Below are positions 20,873-30,675 of a stretch of 64,000 nt of DNA, one piece after another. The position numbers and the translations under genes were made by a program. Under the pieces are notes generated by a model. It saw only the letters and a program-made list of their open reading frames with translations. It did no database searches and was not told where the DNA came from. Origin of the DNA: Bartonella henselae str. Houston-1 (lineage in GTDB: Bacteria; Pseudomonadota; Alphaproteobacteria; Rhizobiales; Rhizobiaceae). Location: assembly GCF_000046705.1 (NCBI RefSeq), contig NC_005956.1, positions 1,240,001 to 1,304,000 of the forward strand, read 5' to 3'. Position 1 is the first letter of the stretch. Each line of letters begins with the position of its first letter.

Positions 20873-21288
20873 ACGTTCATAATAAAAGAGACAACAAAAC
20901 AAAGAAAAACTTTATCAGCATGAGAAAAAATAAGAATAGTTTTTCCCATGCTGATTAATTTTGATATTTTATTTATTTTTTTGTTGTAAAAATAATTGAA
21001 TATTTAAATATAGAAACAGTGAATAGATTTTTTTACTAATCTAAAGAGGAATAAAGCGCTATTAAATTTAAATAAATATGTTTTTTAGTATCAAATACCT
21101 ATTTAAACATTATTGACAATAAATATTTTCTTGTTACAAAATAGAGTTCTCATAGAAATTATTTGTTTGAGAAAAAAATTAAAGAAAATATATTGACTCC
21201 TTACTGCAGAGACATACTTTAATTTTTATAGTCAGAGGGGTTAGATATTTATTCTGTAAATTATCGACTATTTTATGAGGTAGGAAGC
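20873..21288. other. AT-rich intergenic stretch
   Basis: 416 bp between the XRE gene and the DUF1508 gene. Repeats of CAGCATGAGAAAAA and its complement near 20915-20955 (CAGCATG ... CATGCTG) form a hairpin that could end the XRE transcript. No gene seen. Confidence 0.4.
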
Positions 21289-21468
21289 ATGTATTTTGAG
21301 GTGTTTCAAGGGGTTCACAAGCAATGGTACTGGCGTCTAATCTCAGGAGATGAACAAAAAATTGCTTTTTCGAGTAAGGGCTATCCAACAAAACAAGATA
21401 TTCTCATAAATATTGAGCAGATAAAAGAAATTACACATAAAGCCCTTATTAGAGAGCTCCAACCCTAA
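21289..21468 (+). CDS. DUF1508 (YegP-like) small protein
   Basis: 59 aa, opening MYFEVFQGVHKQWYWRLISG and containing IAFSSKGYPTKQDILINIEQ. This matches one DUF1508 repeat: a short beta-strand unit (F-x-x-Y/F ... W-R-L) followed by SxGYxxKxx and a helix. E. coli YegP carries two such repeats; single-repeat versions are common in alphaproteobacteria. Strong ribosome site (GAGGTAGGAAG) just before the ATG. Function not known; the family has been linked to stress. Lies alone in the accessory zone. Confidence 0.82.
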   Translation: MYFEVFQGVHKQWYWRLISGDEQKIAFSSKGYPTKQDILINIEQIKEITHKALIRELQP

Positions 21469-23945
21469 CGTTCCTTACCATTGAAATAAAATTTTACTCT
21501 GTATATTTTACACTTTGGTAATGAACAAAAAACTGATTTTCCAATAAGGGGAAAGAAAGGTAGTTTTTTATATTGTTTCTCATACTAGCAAGTAACTCTC
21601 AATAAAGCTTTTCGTAGGTGCTGTACCTGTCTTCCAAACTAAAAATTAAATGAATCTTGAATATATCAAGAAGCAATGTTTTTGCTTTTCGGGCAAGTGA
21701 TATAGGCTTTTCTTGAGGTACAATTCTCGGCAATATTCTAAAAAAACCAGAAAAGCTATAAATTATCTATCAAATCACAAAAGTATATAAAAGCTGAGTT
21801 TGTGTTAGATTTCGGTAAAACATTTGCCACGTATCCTATGGCATTTCAGTTATAAACAAAAAGATTGCTAATATTTCTCAATAAGACAAAGTATAAACAT
21901 GCAAAGATGACATATACAATAAACAATATCAGAGAAGATTTTTTGCCAAACTTACAACACAGCTGTTCCAATGTTTCAAGACAAGTTATCTTGAAAGCTT
22001 TATAGAAAAAAACGTTAAAAAATCGTCATTTACCACGTACTTTTAAAAATCGAAGTTTTTTGAACTTCAACGATAATGAAAATACAACACTGCACTGTAC
22101 AGTCGAAATTTGTTATTACCGAACATTAAGATGCCAAAAACAAAACTTTTATCAGTGTGGATATAAAGCTAAAAATAGTGCACTTCGTTTTGAAGGATAT
22201 GTGTCTCATTGCGGCTTATATTACAACTACAACAGAAATACTGTTCTCACTTTAAAACAATAAACAGTGCATTCTGCTCCCTCAACCTTAAGAGATTAAG
22301 AGTCTGACTCAACTCTTATCAAATTTGCTGAAACAGAGTTCAAAAAAGAAAGAAATCAATAGAGAAGCTTAATGAAAAAGGATAAAATTTACATAATTTT
22401 TGCGTACACGGTAACAAACAAAATCAAGAAGTCACATTTCTGCAAAAAACCTAATCCAAGTCAACTGGAATGATACGCCTGATCTTCTACTCTTTAATTC
22501 AATACAAAATCGTTATAGAATATACTGCCTTCCTCTTCTCTTCTTTTGACGCATTCACCTGCCACGCTTTTTATCCATCCTAACAAAGATACCTTAAGGT
22601 ATCTGATAATGTGCACACCACACTGTTAAGAGAGTTTATAAGCACCATAAGCATGAACAATATCTGTAAAAACGTAACAACGCTCCGCTTCAAAACGACA
22701 GCATCCATTCACTTCATTATTATCATGATTTCTTCTGTAGGCTATAAATGCACAAAGTGAATCATAGCACCTTCACAGAAGCATATTTGAACATTGACTA
22801 TTTTATTGATTATCAAGCCATCCACACCACAAATCACTCCACTTATTCTCATATCTAGATCAAATAGAGAATCATATGAAACCATTTCGTAATCCCATGA
22901 AAGATATTTTCGTGTTCTTTAACTCCCATTTTCCTCCAAAAGAAGAAGAGGAAAAAGACATGTGAAATATGCTAGAGCAATAGTTGGCATCATAAAAATG
23001 AGCTTAAGCTATACTAATTATAAAGGAGTTTCAGTGATCGTTAAGTTTTTTGACTAAAAAAAATCCAAACAAAACTAAAAAACTCAAGAAAAAAATATAA
23101 AAAATTTAGAAAAATAATGAAGAAGTCTCAAAAAGTCAGAAGGAAATATTAGAAAAGCAAGTGGAATCCGCAGAAAAACAAAAGTCGGACTTTAGGACAA
23201 AACTGGAAATTATTATTTTAAATACAAATGCACGCGTATTCAGTGATCAACCCAACCTTCCAACAATTGAAGTATTATGATTTATGAAAAATACTATCGA
23301 AAAAGCAATTTAAATACAAAGCACCAACATACTCGAAGAAAGGCTATTTGACTTTTACCAAAAAAATATCTTAAGAAAAATGCAAAAGAAACCAGCAATC
23401 ACTTTCAATAGAGCAATACCTTAACTTTGTTTTGCCCCAAAAAGATCATTCATTTAGTTTTAATGAAGTGTTAGAGTTGTCTTTTTGCATTTAAGCCTTA
23501 AAGCCACAATATTTATCACTCCAAATCTTCCTATCCAAAACAACGTGCAAAATACTCCAAATTAAAGAATGACAATTGTATATTTCTATCCTTTTTATCA
23601 TCCCTACTAAATTGCATTCATAGAAAAATTCTCCTCCTATTTTTTAAAACTTCACGGCCCGATCACATTCCTAACAAGTGCATCATGAATTTTTTAGATC
23701 CAATATTACTTTTCTCTATCTCATTTCGCAAATCTTATATCTTTTCATAAAAATAAGAAACATGATAAAATGATATAAATGACCAATTATGAATATGATT
23801 GCTCTGCTAAAGAATAAATGTTCTCTGCAATCATCTTATTGTCCCTACTTTTCTGTCGGACCATTATGACCAATTGATTTTCCTCATCTCATAAAACTTT
23901 CTTTCTAACACCAGACCATTTAGATGCTTATTCTTTGAAGATATT
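21469..23945. other. Long AT-rich, largely decayed stretch
   Basis: About 2.5 kb with no gene I can defend. The 67-aa frame at 22060-22263 (+) is Cys/Tyr-rich and unrecognised. A stop-to-stop frame at 23110-23280 (+) reads as coiled coil (EILEKQVESAEKQKSDF) without a start codon, likely a gene fragment. Everything else looks like non-coding decay. Confidence 0.4.
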
Positions 23946-24190
23946 TCATCTAGAGACCTCATTTCCAATTGACGCCCTCTCCAAAATTGTTTGAGTAATA
24001 TACGCATCACCACAAAGATTGGTATTGTCATCAATGACTACTTTTCCATAGATGTGAGCATTAGCAAAAACTGCAACTTCACCAACAACTCAAAAGCCGC
24101 CTTCATAAATAAGACTTACCTCTCTCGTTATCAAGCCTCCTAAATCAGCTCTTCTCAACATTTCCAAGGTCTTTTAGAATATATAATACG
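23946..24190 (-). pseudogene. Broken YdcK-like beta-helix (hexapeptide-repeat) gene
   Basis: On the minus strand a peptide reads ADLGGLITREVSLIYEGGF, then an in-frame stop where a Cys-Trp is expected, then VVGEVAVFANAHIYGKVVID and CGDAYITQ. The N-terminal signature (DLGG-(W/F)I ... L ... G-N-CW-V) and the following xAxVxG-type hexapeptide rungs are those of YdcK-like proteins. Upstream, LGNVEK is in a different frame from ADLGG, so there is also a frameshift. It is a damaged paralogue of the gene at 24738-25406. Confidence 0.7.
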
Positions 24191-24197
24191 GATATAA

Positions 24198-24512
24198 TCA
24201 ATTTTTCGCTTCATCCTGAGATTTAATCTCTTCCTGATGTTGCTGCATAGCTTCTTCGTACTGTTTAAGTTGTTGTTTTAGCTTTGCAATCACTTGATCG
24301 CGTCTTTTAATCACCATATTTTGCTCTCTAATCGCCCTATCTCGTTCTTCAGTTATCTTCATAGAATCCCTTAAGAACTCATGCTTTATCTTTCTTGCTT
24401 CCTCTTGAAAAGCTTTAGCCTGATCCCGATAATACAAAGCAAACCGCAATATGATACCACTGAAAAGCAAAACAACAACCACTACTACCCATACAATTTC
24501 GTTTATATTCAT
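24198..24512 (-). CDS. Hypothetical membrane-anchored coiled-coil protein
   Basis: 104 aa. A single N-terminal membrane helix (IVWVVVVVVLLFSGIILRFA, residues 6-25, with six valines in a row) is followed by a long charged alpha-helix with heptad character to the end (YYRDQAKAFQEEARK ... AKLKQQLKQYEEAMQQHQEE). An excellent ribosome site (AAGGAG) lies 6 bases before the ATG. No family recognised; size and layout resemble phage lysis-associated (Rz-like) or small structural membrane proteins, but there is no phage gene cluster here to support that. Confidence 0.65.
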   Translation of the reverse strand: MNINEIVWVVVVVVLLFSGIILRFALYYRDQAKAFQEEARKIKHEFLRDSMKITEERDRAIREQNMVIKRRDQVIAKLKQQLKQYEEAMQQHQEEIKSQDEAKN

Positions 24513-24737
24513 TTTGATCTCCTTAAATTACAGCAAAAGATGTGTTTTGTTTCGCTCTCTATCAAAAAAAGAATGCAAAAAGGCATATCTGCCAAGTGTG
24601 ATAAATCACTCTTGACATCCTTATTTCCTCTACCAAAACACGCTAATAAATGACGTAAAGCAGCTCTACTCCATACCCTCACGCCCTTTGGATTTATTCA
24701 CACCAAACGCAAGAACATAATTGATTTTAAACAACAC

Positions 24738-25406
24738 TCACGGTGGAAGATACTCAACACATGCCTTACTCCCATTGTTCGTATTTGCCTCTTTTGCACC
24801 ATGGAGAATACAGAAAAATATGTAAGTCTCTTCGTCATTACGCAAATCTTCACAATTACCAACCTCGGCATTACAATAAATTTTTGTCTTTTTACGAATC
24901 TTTACATAACCGCAAACTAAAGCGTTGTTATAAATCTGAGAGTTTGCGAAAAATTGAGCAGAATCATAAACTTGAATATTGTAAATACGCGCCTTACAAT
25001 AAACTTCAAAAGAATTTGTGATACAGACATAGTCATAAACTTTTGCATCACCATAAATATATGCATTACCACTCCCTTTGGAATGAAGGATAATCTTTAT
25101 CTTATTGGAAACATACGCACTTCTGCAAATCTCTATAGGTCCATATGCTTGTGCCTTACCATAACCAACAGTGACACTAGAAACAAACGACATACAATAT
25201 ATTTGCCCATTATCATAAATATAGATTCTATCGCAAATATAAGAATCATTATAGAATTTGGGATCCCTAAAAACACATCGATCTTCGATAAAATATCTAC
25301 TCCTTATATCACATTCTAACCAACAATTACCTTGATCTCTAAAATCATCAAAATCACTTTTCTTGAAGCTTACGAAATCTCTTAACACACGCATGCGATA
25401 CACCAT
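24738..25406 (-). CDS. YdcK-like beta-helix (hexapeptide-repeat) protein
   Basis: 222 aa. The N-terminus RVLRDFVSFKKSDFDDF ... GNCW matches the entry domain of YdcK-like proteins, and most of the rest is made of short rungs (for example NAYIYGDAKVYDYVCI and SQIYNNALVCGYVKI) that predict a left-handed beta-helix. Unlike the transferases with this fold, no catalytic histidine is evident, so the role is probably structural or binding. Cysteine content is unusually high. No strong ribosome site before either ATG (25406 or 25391), so it may be poorly expressed or eroding. A broken paralogue lies at 23946-24190. Confidence 0.6.
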   Translation of the reverse strand: MVYRMRVLRDFVSFKKSDFDDFRDQGNCWLECDIRSRYFIEDRCVFRDPKFYNDSYICDRIYIYDNGQIYCMSFVSSVTVGYGKAQAYGPIEICRSAYVSNKIKIILHSKGSGNAYIYGDAKVYDYVCITNSFEVYCKARIYNIQVYDSAQFFANSQIYNNALVCGYVKIRKKTKIYCNAEVGNCEDLRNDEETYIFFCILHGAKEANTNNGSKACVEYLPP

Positions 25407-25573
25407 CTAACGATGAACCCATTTATTAAAACAAAAGGAAAAACAGCATTTTTTACCTATGAATTTGTGTTTCTACAGCCATAATTCTTTTCCTTAAGAC
25501 TGCAAAACTTAGCTGTGTTCGCACACCACCTTAACGCGCAAACTTCTTACAAATATCAATGTTGGAGTATATC

Positions 25574-25612
25574 TTGATTTATAATGCCACTGCGTATACT
25601 ATCAGGATAGTA
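25574..25612 (+). promoter_or_regulatory. Candidate promoter with inverted repeat at the start site
   Basis: TTGATT (25574-25579) and TATACT (25595-25600) are spaced 15 bp. The inverted repeat TACTATC-AG-GATAGTA (25597-25612) overlaps the -10 box and the expected start. Transcription from here would give a leader of roughly 260 nt before the ATG at 25869. Spacing is slightly short, so this is moderate evidence. Confidence 0.45.
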
Positions 25613-25835
25613 CTTTATGAACGCACGAATGCGTATTTCCATTTCTGGTCATACGTGTCCACCCTATAACAATCGTAGAATTAAGCAACCATTTTTATTG
25701 ATTCAAATCCGAAAGTGTATGGGGGCATTTTGTTACTAATTAAAAAAAAACTCTGTATCCTTCATAAGCGAAGAGTTCCGCATGGATATTTTCACGCTCC
25801 TTTATCATATATTCTAAATTTGCAACACGGATAAT

Positions 25836-25849
25836 AACGCTATAGCGTC
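25836..25849. promoter_or_regulatory. Operator-like inverted repeat, copy 1
   Basis: AACGCT-AT-AGCGTC, a 6+2+6 inverted repeat with one mismatch, ending 19 bp before the ATG at 25869. The same repeat (AACGCT-AA-AGCGTT) precedes the facing gene at 26289. Likely the binding site of the HTH protein encoded next to it; this is inferred. Confidence 0.65.
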
Positions 25850-25868
25850 AATGTGTAAAGGTCTAAAA

Positions 25869-26183
25869 ATGACAAAGACTGAAAAAGATTGGTTCCAACG
25901 TTTAATTAAACTAATAAAAAGTGATGGACGAACGATGATTGAAATAAGCAAAGCAGCAGGCTGTGGACAAAACTACGTACAACAAATGATAAAAGGAGGA
26001 AAAAGACCCTCCGTAGATAAACTCATGGCTCTTCTTAATACACTCGGAAATGCTAGCGCCATATATGTAATCACAGGTTTTAACATCTCCGATGAAGATT
26101 TAAAACTCATAGCTTTGATTTCGTCTGGAGATAAAAAGAAGATTGAAGCTTTAAGTCTTCTGTTGACTGAGAAGAAGCAGTAA
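25869..26183 (+). CDS. Small HTH (Cro/CI-type) regulator
   Basis: 104 aa from the ATG at 25869 (ribosome site AAAGG; an earlier in-frame ATG at 25851 abuts the operator and is less likely). The helix-turn-helix is at about residues 20-50: MIEISKAAGCGQNYVQQMIK, followed by GGKRPSVDKLMALLNTLG. The C-terminal part is a short acidic helix region. It resembles the small HTH proteins that in B. henselae sit downstream of the Brt regulatory RNAs (Trp proteins), but that kinship is a guess. Its 3' end overlaps the facing 60-aa gene by 77 bp. Confidence 0.8.
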   Translation: MTKTEKDWFQRLIKLIKSDGRTMIEISKAAGCGQNYVQQMIKGGKRPSVDKLMALLNTLGNASAIYVITGFNISDEDLKLIALISSGDKKKIEALSLLLTEKKQ

Positions 26184-26289
26184 CATTTTCTACTCTTTCC
26201 AATATCTCTTGCTTTTGAGTTTTAGACAAAGCCTCCCATTTCACAATAATACGCGGTAAAACTTTCTCAAAGTTTTCTTCATTCTTCAT
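26107..26289 (-). CDS. Small acidic/helical protein, convergent with the HTH gene
   Basis: 60 aa from the ATG at 26289 (MKNEENFEKVLPRIIVKWEA), with a good ribosome site (TTGGAGA) 6 bases upstream. The first 35 residues look like a compact helical protein; the C-terminal 25 are antisense to the end of the HTH gene and may be filler. No family recognised. The inverted repeat AACGCT-AA-AGCGTT lies 25 bp upstream, matching the one before the HTH gene, so both are probably controlled by the same regulator. Could be a partner or anti-regulator. Confidence 0.55.
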   Translation of the reverse strand: MKNEENFEKVLPRIIVKWEALSKTQKQEILERVENVTASSQSTEDLKLQSSFYLQTKSKL

Positions 26290-26314
26290 ATTTGTCTCCA
26301 ATATAGAATTAAAT

Positions 26315-26328
26315 AACGCTAAAGCGTT
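26315..26328. promoter_or_regulatory. Operator-like inverted repeat, copy 2
   Basis: AACGCT-AA-AGCGTT, a perfect 6+2+6 inverted repeat 25 bp upstream of the minus-strand ATG at 26289. Same arms as the copy at 25836-25849. I did not notice further copies of the full motif elsewhere in the window. Confidence 0.65.
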
Positions 26329-29194
26329 CACACATACCCCCATACCTGAGAAAAAACTAATTGCAATAGGCAGTATGGAATCAGCTGTGTAAACAAACTG
26401 GTTTTTATAAAATCAGATGGAATTTTATTGGTTATGTACCATGGTGAGACAAAAAACATCACACGGTCCAGACTTCTTTATAAAACAATTGACATCATCA
26501 CTCTTATCAACAACGTTGATAATGCTGTTCAGATCTTGTGAGTCGAACCAATAATTAACCGATGTAAAAATATCTGTGAATATTTTACTGAATTCTACGT
26601 GAGAGAATGAGAACAGGCTTACTTAAAAAAAGTAATATATCACGATTCTATTCTACACAATACTACTTATGTTTTTTAAACAACATTGCGAAGCAAAAAT
26701 ATAACGATGCGATATGGATGGTTCTTATAAACAGCAATGCTGCCTACAACAACTTTGTGACCCTGCTTTTCAAAAGAACCTCTCTCTCCCCTGCAAGTGC
26801 CCTTAAAGTACTGACATAGAGATCTGTCATAAACAGAAACGACAATACTTAAAAAAGAGACAACGGATCAAGTGCTAACGATATCTGCAATATAAATTAC
26901 ACAAACCTTTATCAAAAGAAGATCTTTTAGCATAAATCAATTGTTATCTTGAAAGATATAAACTAAAAGAAGATGTGAATTTTACTTTCGAAAAAATAAA
27001 AAAACTGACAAACAGATTTGTATAAAGAGGAAGCTTATGACAAAGATAAAGAGCTCTTTACAATCAACATAGGGAAAAAATTTTGGTTAGCGGCATATTC
27101 AAAAAGGCACTTATTACCTTATAAGAATAAAATAAAAAAAACTCATAGATTGCCTTTTTATGACAACTCAAACCACTAATGAAATAGAAAAAGTCATTCT
27201 TCCAACAAAAATCATAATAAAAAGCATCCTTCTTCCTTTCACAAGAATTCCAAAGATAAAACAATGCATTTAAAAGGCACTATAATGGAATAAAAATACT
27301 AATTTACTAATAAAACAATCAATATTCGTGATCGTAATTTACATTGTTCCGTACGCTGAAAGCCTCCGAAAAAGTCAGAACGGTGTTTTAGGAAACTAAA
27401 AATAACGAAAGTAATAAACCTTAATCATGAAAAATGTTGGATTTTCGACATCACAAAAGTTTTAAACAATGTGCGCTATTCATAGCGATGCTTAACTTTA
27501 GAGTAATACAATTGGCTATGAAAATGGTTAATCATAACGCTTGCATCTTAGACAGTACATCAATTCACAATGAAATGAAAACAATTTGAAGAATATACAG
27601 ACTTACAATGACATCACTTCAACTAGAAAAAACAGATAGTGAAGAAATAGGAATTCACGGATAGAATTCATATAGTTTCAAAAGATTGACCTTAACAATA
27701 CAAATAATTATTTTCAATATATGTATTGTTTGACATCACAAATAAATTACGCATAAAAAAGTTGTAGATGTACCTCAGTATCCCCCCAGTAAACATAAAG
27801 TAATCAATCATTGCACGTGCTTTAAGAGAAGTCCAAACTAAGTTGTAAATTAAGAGAAATCAAGCCTGTTTATGAATAGCTCATCTCTCTTAAAACAAAG
27901 TTCCAAGAGCAATTTCAATGATCTGTTCAGATAAATTATTAAATGTGTCAAAAAATAAATGTGAGAAATTTTTACTCTCTTAAGTTATAAAGACTCCATT
28001 TCCCCCTCTTTAACTTGTAAAATACACTCCCCAATATAATCAATTCTATGATATATGCGCATTGCTTATGAACTAGAATAAACAAAACCTATGGAATACA
28101 AGAGCTTATTAATACCAACAAAAGTACTCTTACCGAAGAGTAATGATTCCATCTCCCTCAAACCTAGAAAACTTATTACAGATTCATTGATATTGTCACT
28201 CAAAGAGCATTTTAGGAGTATTAATTGCTATAGCCTAGCAAACAAAAAAAAGAAAAAGCATTCTAATAAAAGTTTCCTATGTCATAAGAGAAATTCCTAA
28301 AACACAATAAAAACACTTATTACAATAGACCTTAAAAGATACAAAAAACGCTAACAATCTCTCAAAATTTTCTAAACGTATTTAATGCGTCTTTTTAAAG
28401 ATAAGCCAACCTGAGGGTAAAAAACTCTCCTAAAATAGGGGTAGCTTCCCGATTTGGACGAAGAAAACAAAGAGAAATATTATATCTCTCTCATAAAACG
28501 TGTGAACTTATTTGGATTTATGTTCTTCGCTCTGCAGACTTACATCGTGGGATATGATTCGCACTGGCTAGAAAGACATCAAAAGAATATTGTTCCTCTA
28601 AAAAAAAGAAAAATAAATTCTAAACACATATCTATCTCCTCATTTTACCCAAACCAAACGTAACACTTAAAACTGATTCTCTTGGAGATAAAACCTACCT
28701 TTGTAATAAGGCTACAGATTAAGGAAATCAACCGCAATACGTACTGCCCCAATTCAGGTAAAATGGAAGCACAATTCAAAACACTTTTGATTGAATAAAA
28801 GATGTCGTTCCTTTATAAAACAAATACTGACCGCAAAAATTTTCTCTTGAATCGATAAAAATCTCTTCAAAAAATCGGAATAATAATCCTCGTAATGAAT
28901 GTAATCTGACAGCAAACTTTGTCTAAGTAGAAAGAATGGGAAGAGCGTAGGAATACATTATAACCTATTGTTTTTATAGGAATTTTCTATCATTAATGCA
29001 TTCATTATCAAAGATAGTCTTGTAAACAGACATTAAAAAAACGCAAAAAATTAAAATTTTCTAGCAAAAAGGAGAGAAGAATTTGAAAGATATTAAAAAA
29101 ATACAAAAAAATTATATAAAACTCAGTGAAGAGCTGCAATGAAATAGACAATCACAAATTCCTCCACCTGCTAACTCTTCATTCTATTGAATAT
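26329..29194. other. Long decayed stretch (about 2.9 kb)
   Basis: No intact gene found. On the plus strand at about 26935-27085 two adjacent frames read as protein-like: ERYKLKEDVNFTFEKIKKL, a stop, then in the next frame YKEEAYDKDKELFTINIGKKF. This looks like a frameshifted fragment of a larger gene, perhaps a phage or plasmid helicase-type protein, but I cannot name it. Other frames (28091-28300, 28454-28663) show nothing recognisable. Low coding density and many stops suggest the grave of an old insertion. Confidence 0.4.
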
Positions 29195-29271
29195 TGGTGG
29201 GCCCGGAGGGACTCGAACCCCCAACCAAGCGGTTATGAGCCGCTGGCTCTAACCAATTGAGCTACAGGCCC
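29195..29271 (-). tRNA. tRNA with CAU anticodon, probably tRNA-Ile2 (k2CAU)
   Basis: 77 nt including an encoded CCA (29195-29197). The cloverleaf folds fully: acceptor GGGCCTG/CGGGCCC, D arm GCTC...GAGC, anticodon stem AGCGG/CCGCT with loop CTCATAA (anticodon CAT), T arm GGGGG-TTCGAGT-CCCTC. The 1-72 pair is G-C, so it is not the initiator. The 5' half GGGCCTGTAGCTCA is that of alphaproteobacterial isoleucine tRNAs, so I favour Ile2 (lysidine-modified by TilS) over elongator Met. The identity between those two is inferred. Confidence 0.93.
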
Positions 29272-29439
29272 CACAAGCAGCTTCTCTCTAAACTAAAATT
29301 TTCTATGATACAAGGGCTTAATCAAATTATAAGCCACCTTTTTCTCTTTTTTATCGGTTTTTTTTTCTAATGCCCTAATTTCTTTACAAGAACTCCAGAA
29401 AATGAAAAGATAGTCAATCAACAAAAAAAAGGAAGAGAT

Positions 29440-30177
29440 ATGAAAAAAGTAATTTTCAAACCGTTGAAGAGTTATCCAGTTAAAATGGCTATGATAGCAC
29501 TCACACTGCTAGCAGCTTCACCTATCACACACGCTGAAGAAAGCAAAATGAAAAATGCAACTATTACGGTTACTGCAACCGGTGAAAATCAAGCAACACC
29601 AGATATGGCAATTATCAATCTCGCTGTTGTTACACAAGATAAAACTGCTCAAAAAGCATTAGCGGACAATAATAAATCTATGAATGATATTATAAACGCT
29701 TTTAAGAATAATGGCATTCAAGCAAATGATCTGCAAACGTCAGGCTTATCTATTTATCAATCCAATCCAAACAAAGATCACGAAAAAAAGAACAATGGAA
29801 TTGTCTATCATGTTTCAAATTCTTTAACAGTACGCATTCGTGATCTTTCCAACGCCGGTAAAATATTTGATCAAGCAATGGCGCTCGGCGTCAATTCAGT
29901 GCATGGCATTACCTTTACCAATGCCAATACAAAACCGTTCTATCAAGAAGCACGGAAAAAAGCTATTGCTGAAGCGATTGAAAAAGCAAAAACTATAGCA
30001 GAGGCTGCTGATTTAAAATTAGGAAAAATTATTAAAATCAATGAAAACGATGACAATTATTATTCAAGGCCACATTTAATGAGCAAGGCAGTCAATGCAA
30101 ACTATACGGATACAACATTTTCAAGTGGTGAACTAAATTATAGTGTGAGTGTCACCATAGTATTTGCTATCGATTAA
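29440..30177 (+). CDS. bp26: SIMPL-domain (DUF541) periplasmic protein, BP26/OMP28 orthologue
   Basis: 245 aa. The N-terminal signal peptide (hydrophobic core about 16-27, likely cleavage after THA at residue 32) directs it to the periplasm. ITVTATGENQATPDMAIINL opens the SIMPL domain and SGELNYSVSVTIVFAID ends it. In Brucella the orthologue BP26 forms a ring-shaped oligomer and is a strong serodiagnostic antigen. Full length (Brucella BP26 is 250 aa). Monocistronic, with ribosome site GGAAGAG before the ATG; convergent with the YcgN gene. Confidence 0.9.
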   Translation: MKKVIFKPLKSYPVKMAMIALTLLAASPITHAEESKMKNATITVTATGENQATPDMAIINLAVVTQDKTAQKALADNNKSMNDIINAFKNNGIQANDLQTSGLSIYQSNPNKDHEKKNNGIVYHVSNSLTVRIRDLSNAGKIFDQAMALGVNSVHGITFTNANTKPFYQEARKKAIAEAIEKAKTIAEAADLKLGKIIKINENDDNYYSRPHLMSKAVNANYTDTTFSSGELNYSVSVTIVFAID

Positions 30178-30216
30178 ACCATATAATATTATCAATCACC
30201 GAGTAAAATAATCTCA

Positions 30217-30675
30217 TCACCGGCCTTCACAAAGAATGCCGGTGATATATTGAAGGTAATCTTCTTCAGAAGATAATTCATCTTCGTAAATCTCTATTTG
30301 TCCACGCGCAGAAAATTGTGTTTGATGGACTGTTTGATAATTTCCTGACACCAGTGGATGCCACCAATAGAGATCTTTCCCCTCATAAATTAATCGATAA
30401 GCACAATTTTCCGGAAGCCAACGAACTGTTTTAATCGTCGCAAGATTCAAAAATATACAATCTGGCACAATTGATTTACGATGAACATAGTTCCGACACC
30501 GGCAAGTTTCACTATCTAAAAGACGACAAGCAACACTGGTAGCATAGATATCACCAGTATCATCATCTTCCACTTTGTGTAGACAACAAAGCCCACAGCC
30601 ATCACAAAGACTCTCCCACTCAGAAAGGGACATTTCTTCTAATTTTTTTACTTTCCAAAAGGGAGCCTCTTTACT
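30217..30675 (-). CDS. YcgN-family cysteine cluster protein (UPF0260)
   Basis: About 152 aa from the ATG at 30675 (MSKEAPFWK; the frame is open to 30690). The cysteine pattern CDGCGLCC followed by SVACRLLDSETCRCRNY and DC is the UPF0260/YcgN signature, likely a zinc or iron-sulfur site. Conserved WLPENCAYRLI follows. Molecular function not established. The last codons fold into a 9-bp hairpin (30216-30246: ATCACCGGC/GCCGGTGAT) between this gene and convergent bp26. Confidence 0.88.
   Translation of the reverse strand, partial: SKEAPFWKVKKLEEMSLSEWESLCDGCGLCCLHKVEDDDTGDIYATSVACRLLDSETCRCRNYVHRKSIVPDCIFLNLATIKTVRWLPENCAYRLIYEGKDLYWWHPLVSGNYQTVHQTQFSARGQIEIYEDELSSEEDYLQYITGILCEGR

Larger units (their letters stand above)
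25407..25850. other. Leader region upstream of the HTH gene
   Basis: 444 bp with a likely promoter near 25574-25600, a small inverted repeat, and hairpin-forming sequence at 25749-25795. Together these could encode a leader or small RNA of about 200 nt in front of the HTH gene; see the separate entries. No protein gene. Confidence 0.4.

Noticed and set aside
22060..22263. 67-aa Cys/Tyr-rich frame
   Set aside because: No ribosome site or recognised family, surrounded by decayed sequence; could be a fragment but cannot be supported.
24743..25319. Plus-strand open frames opposite the YdcK-like gene
   Set aside because: Repetitive shadow frames of the hexapeptide repeats on the other strand.
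25742..25777. Minus-strand terminator (AACTCT/AGAGTT plus nine T)
   Set aside because: Only a 6-bp stem with a 17-nt loop, and no minus-strand gene ends there; the T run may be chance.
30216..30246. Hairpin between bp26 and the YcgN gene as a terminator
   Set aside because: The 9-bp stem has no T run on either strand, so I note it with the gene instead of calling a terminator.
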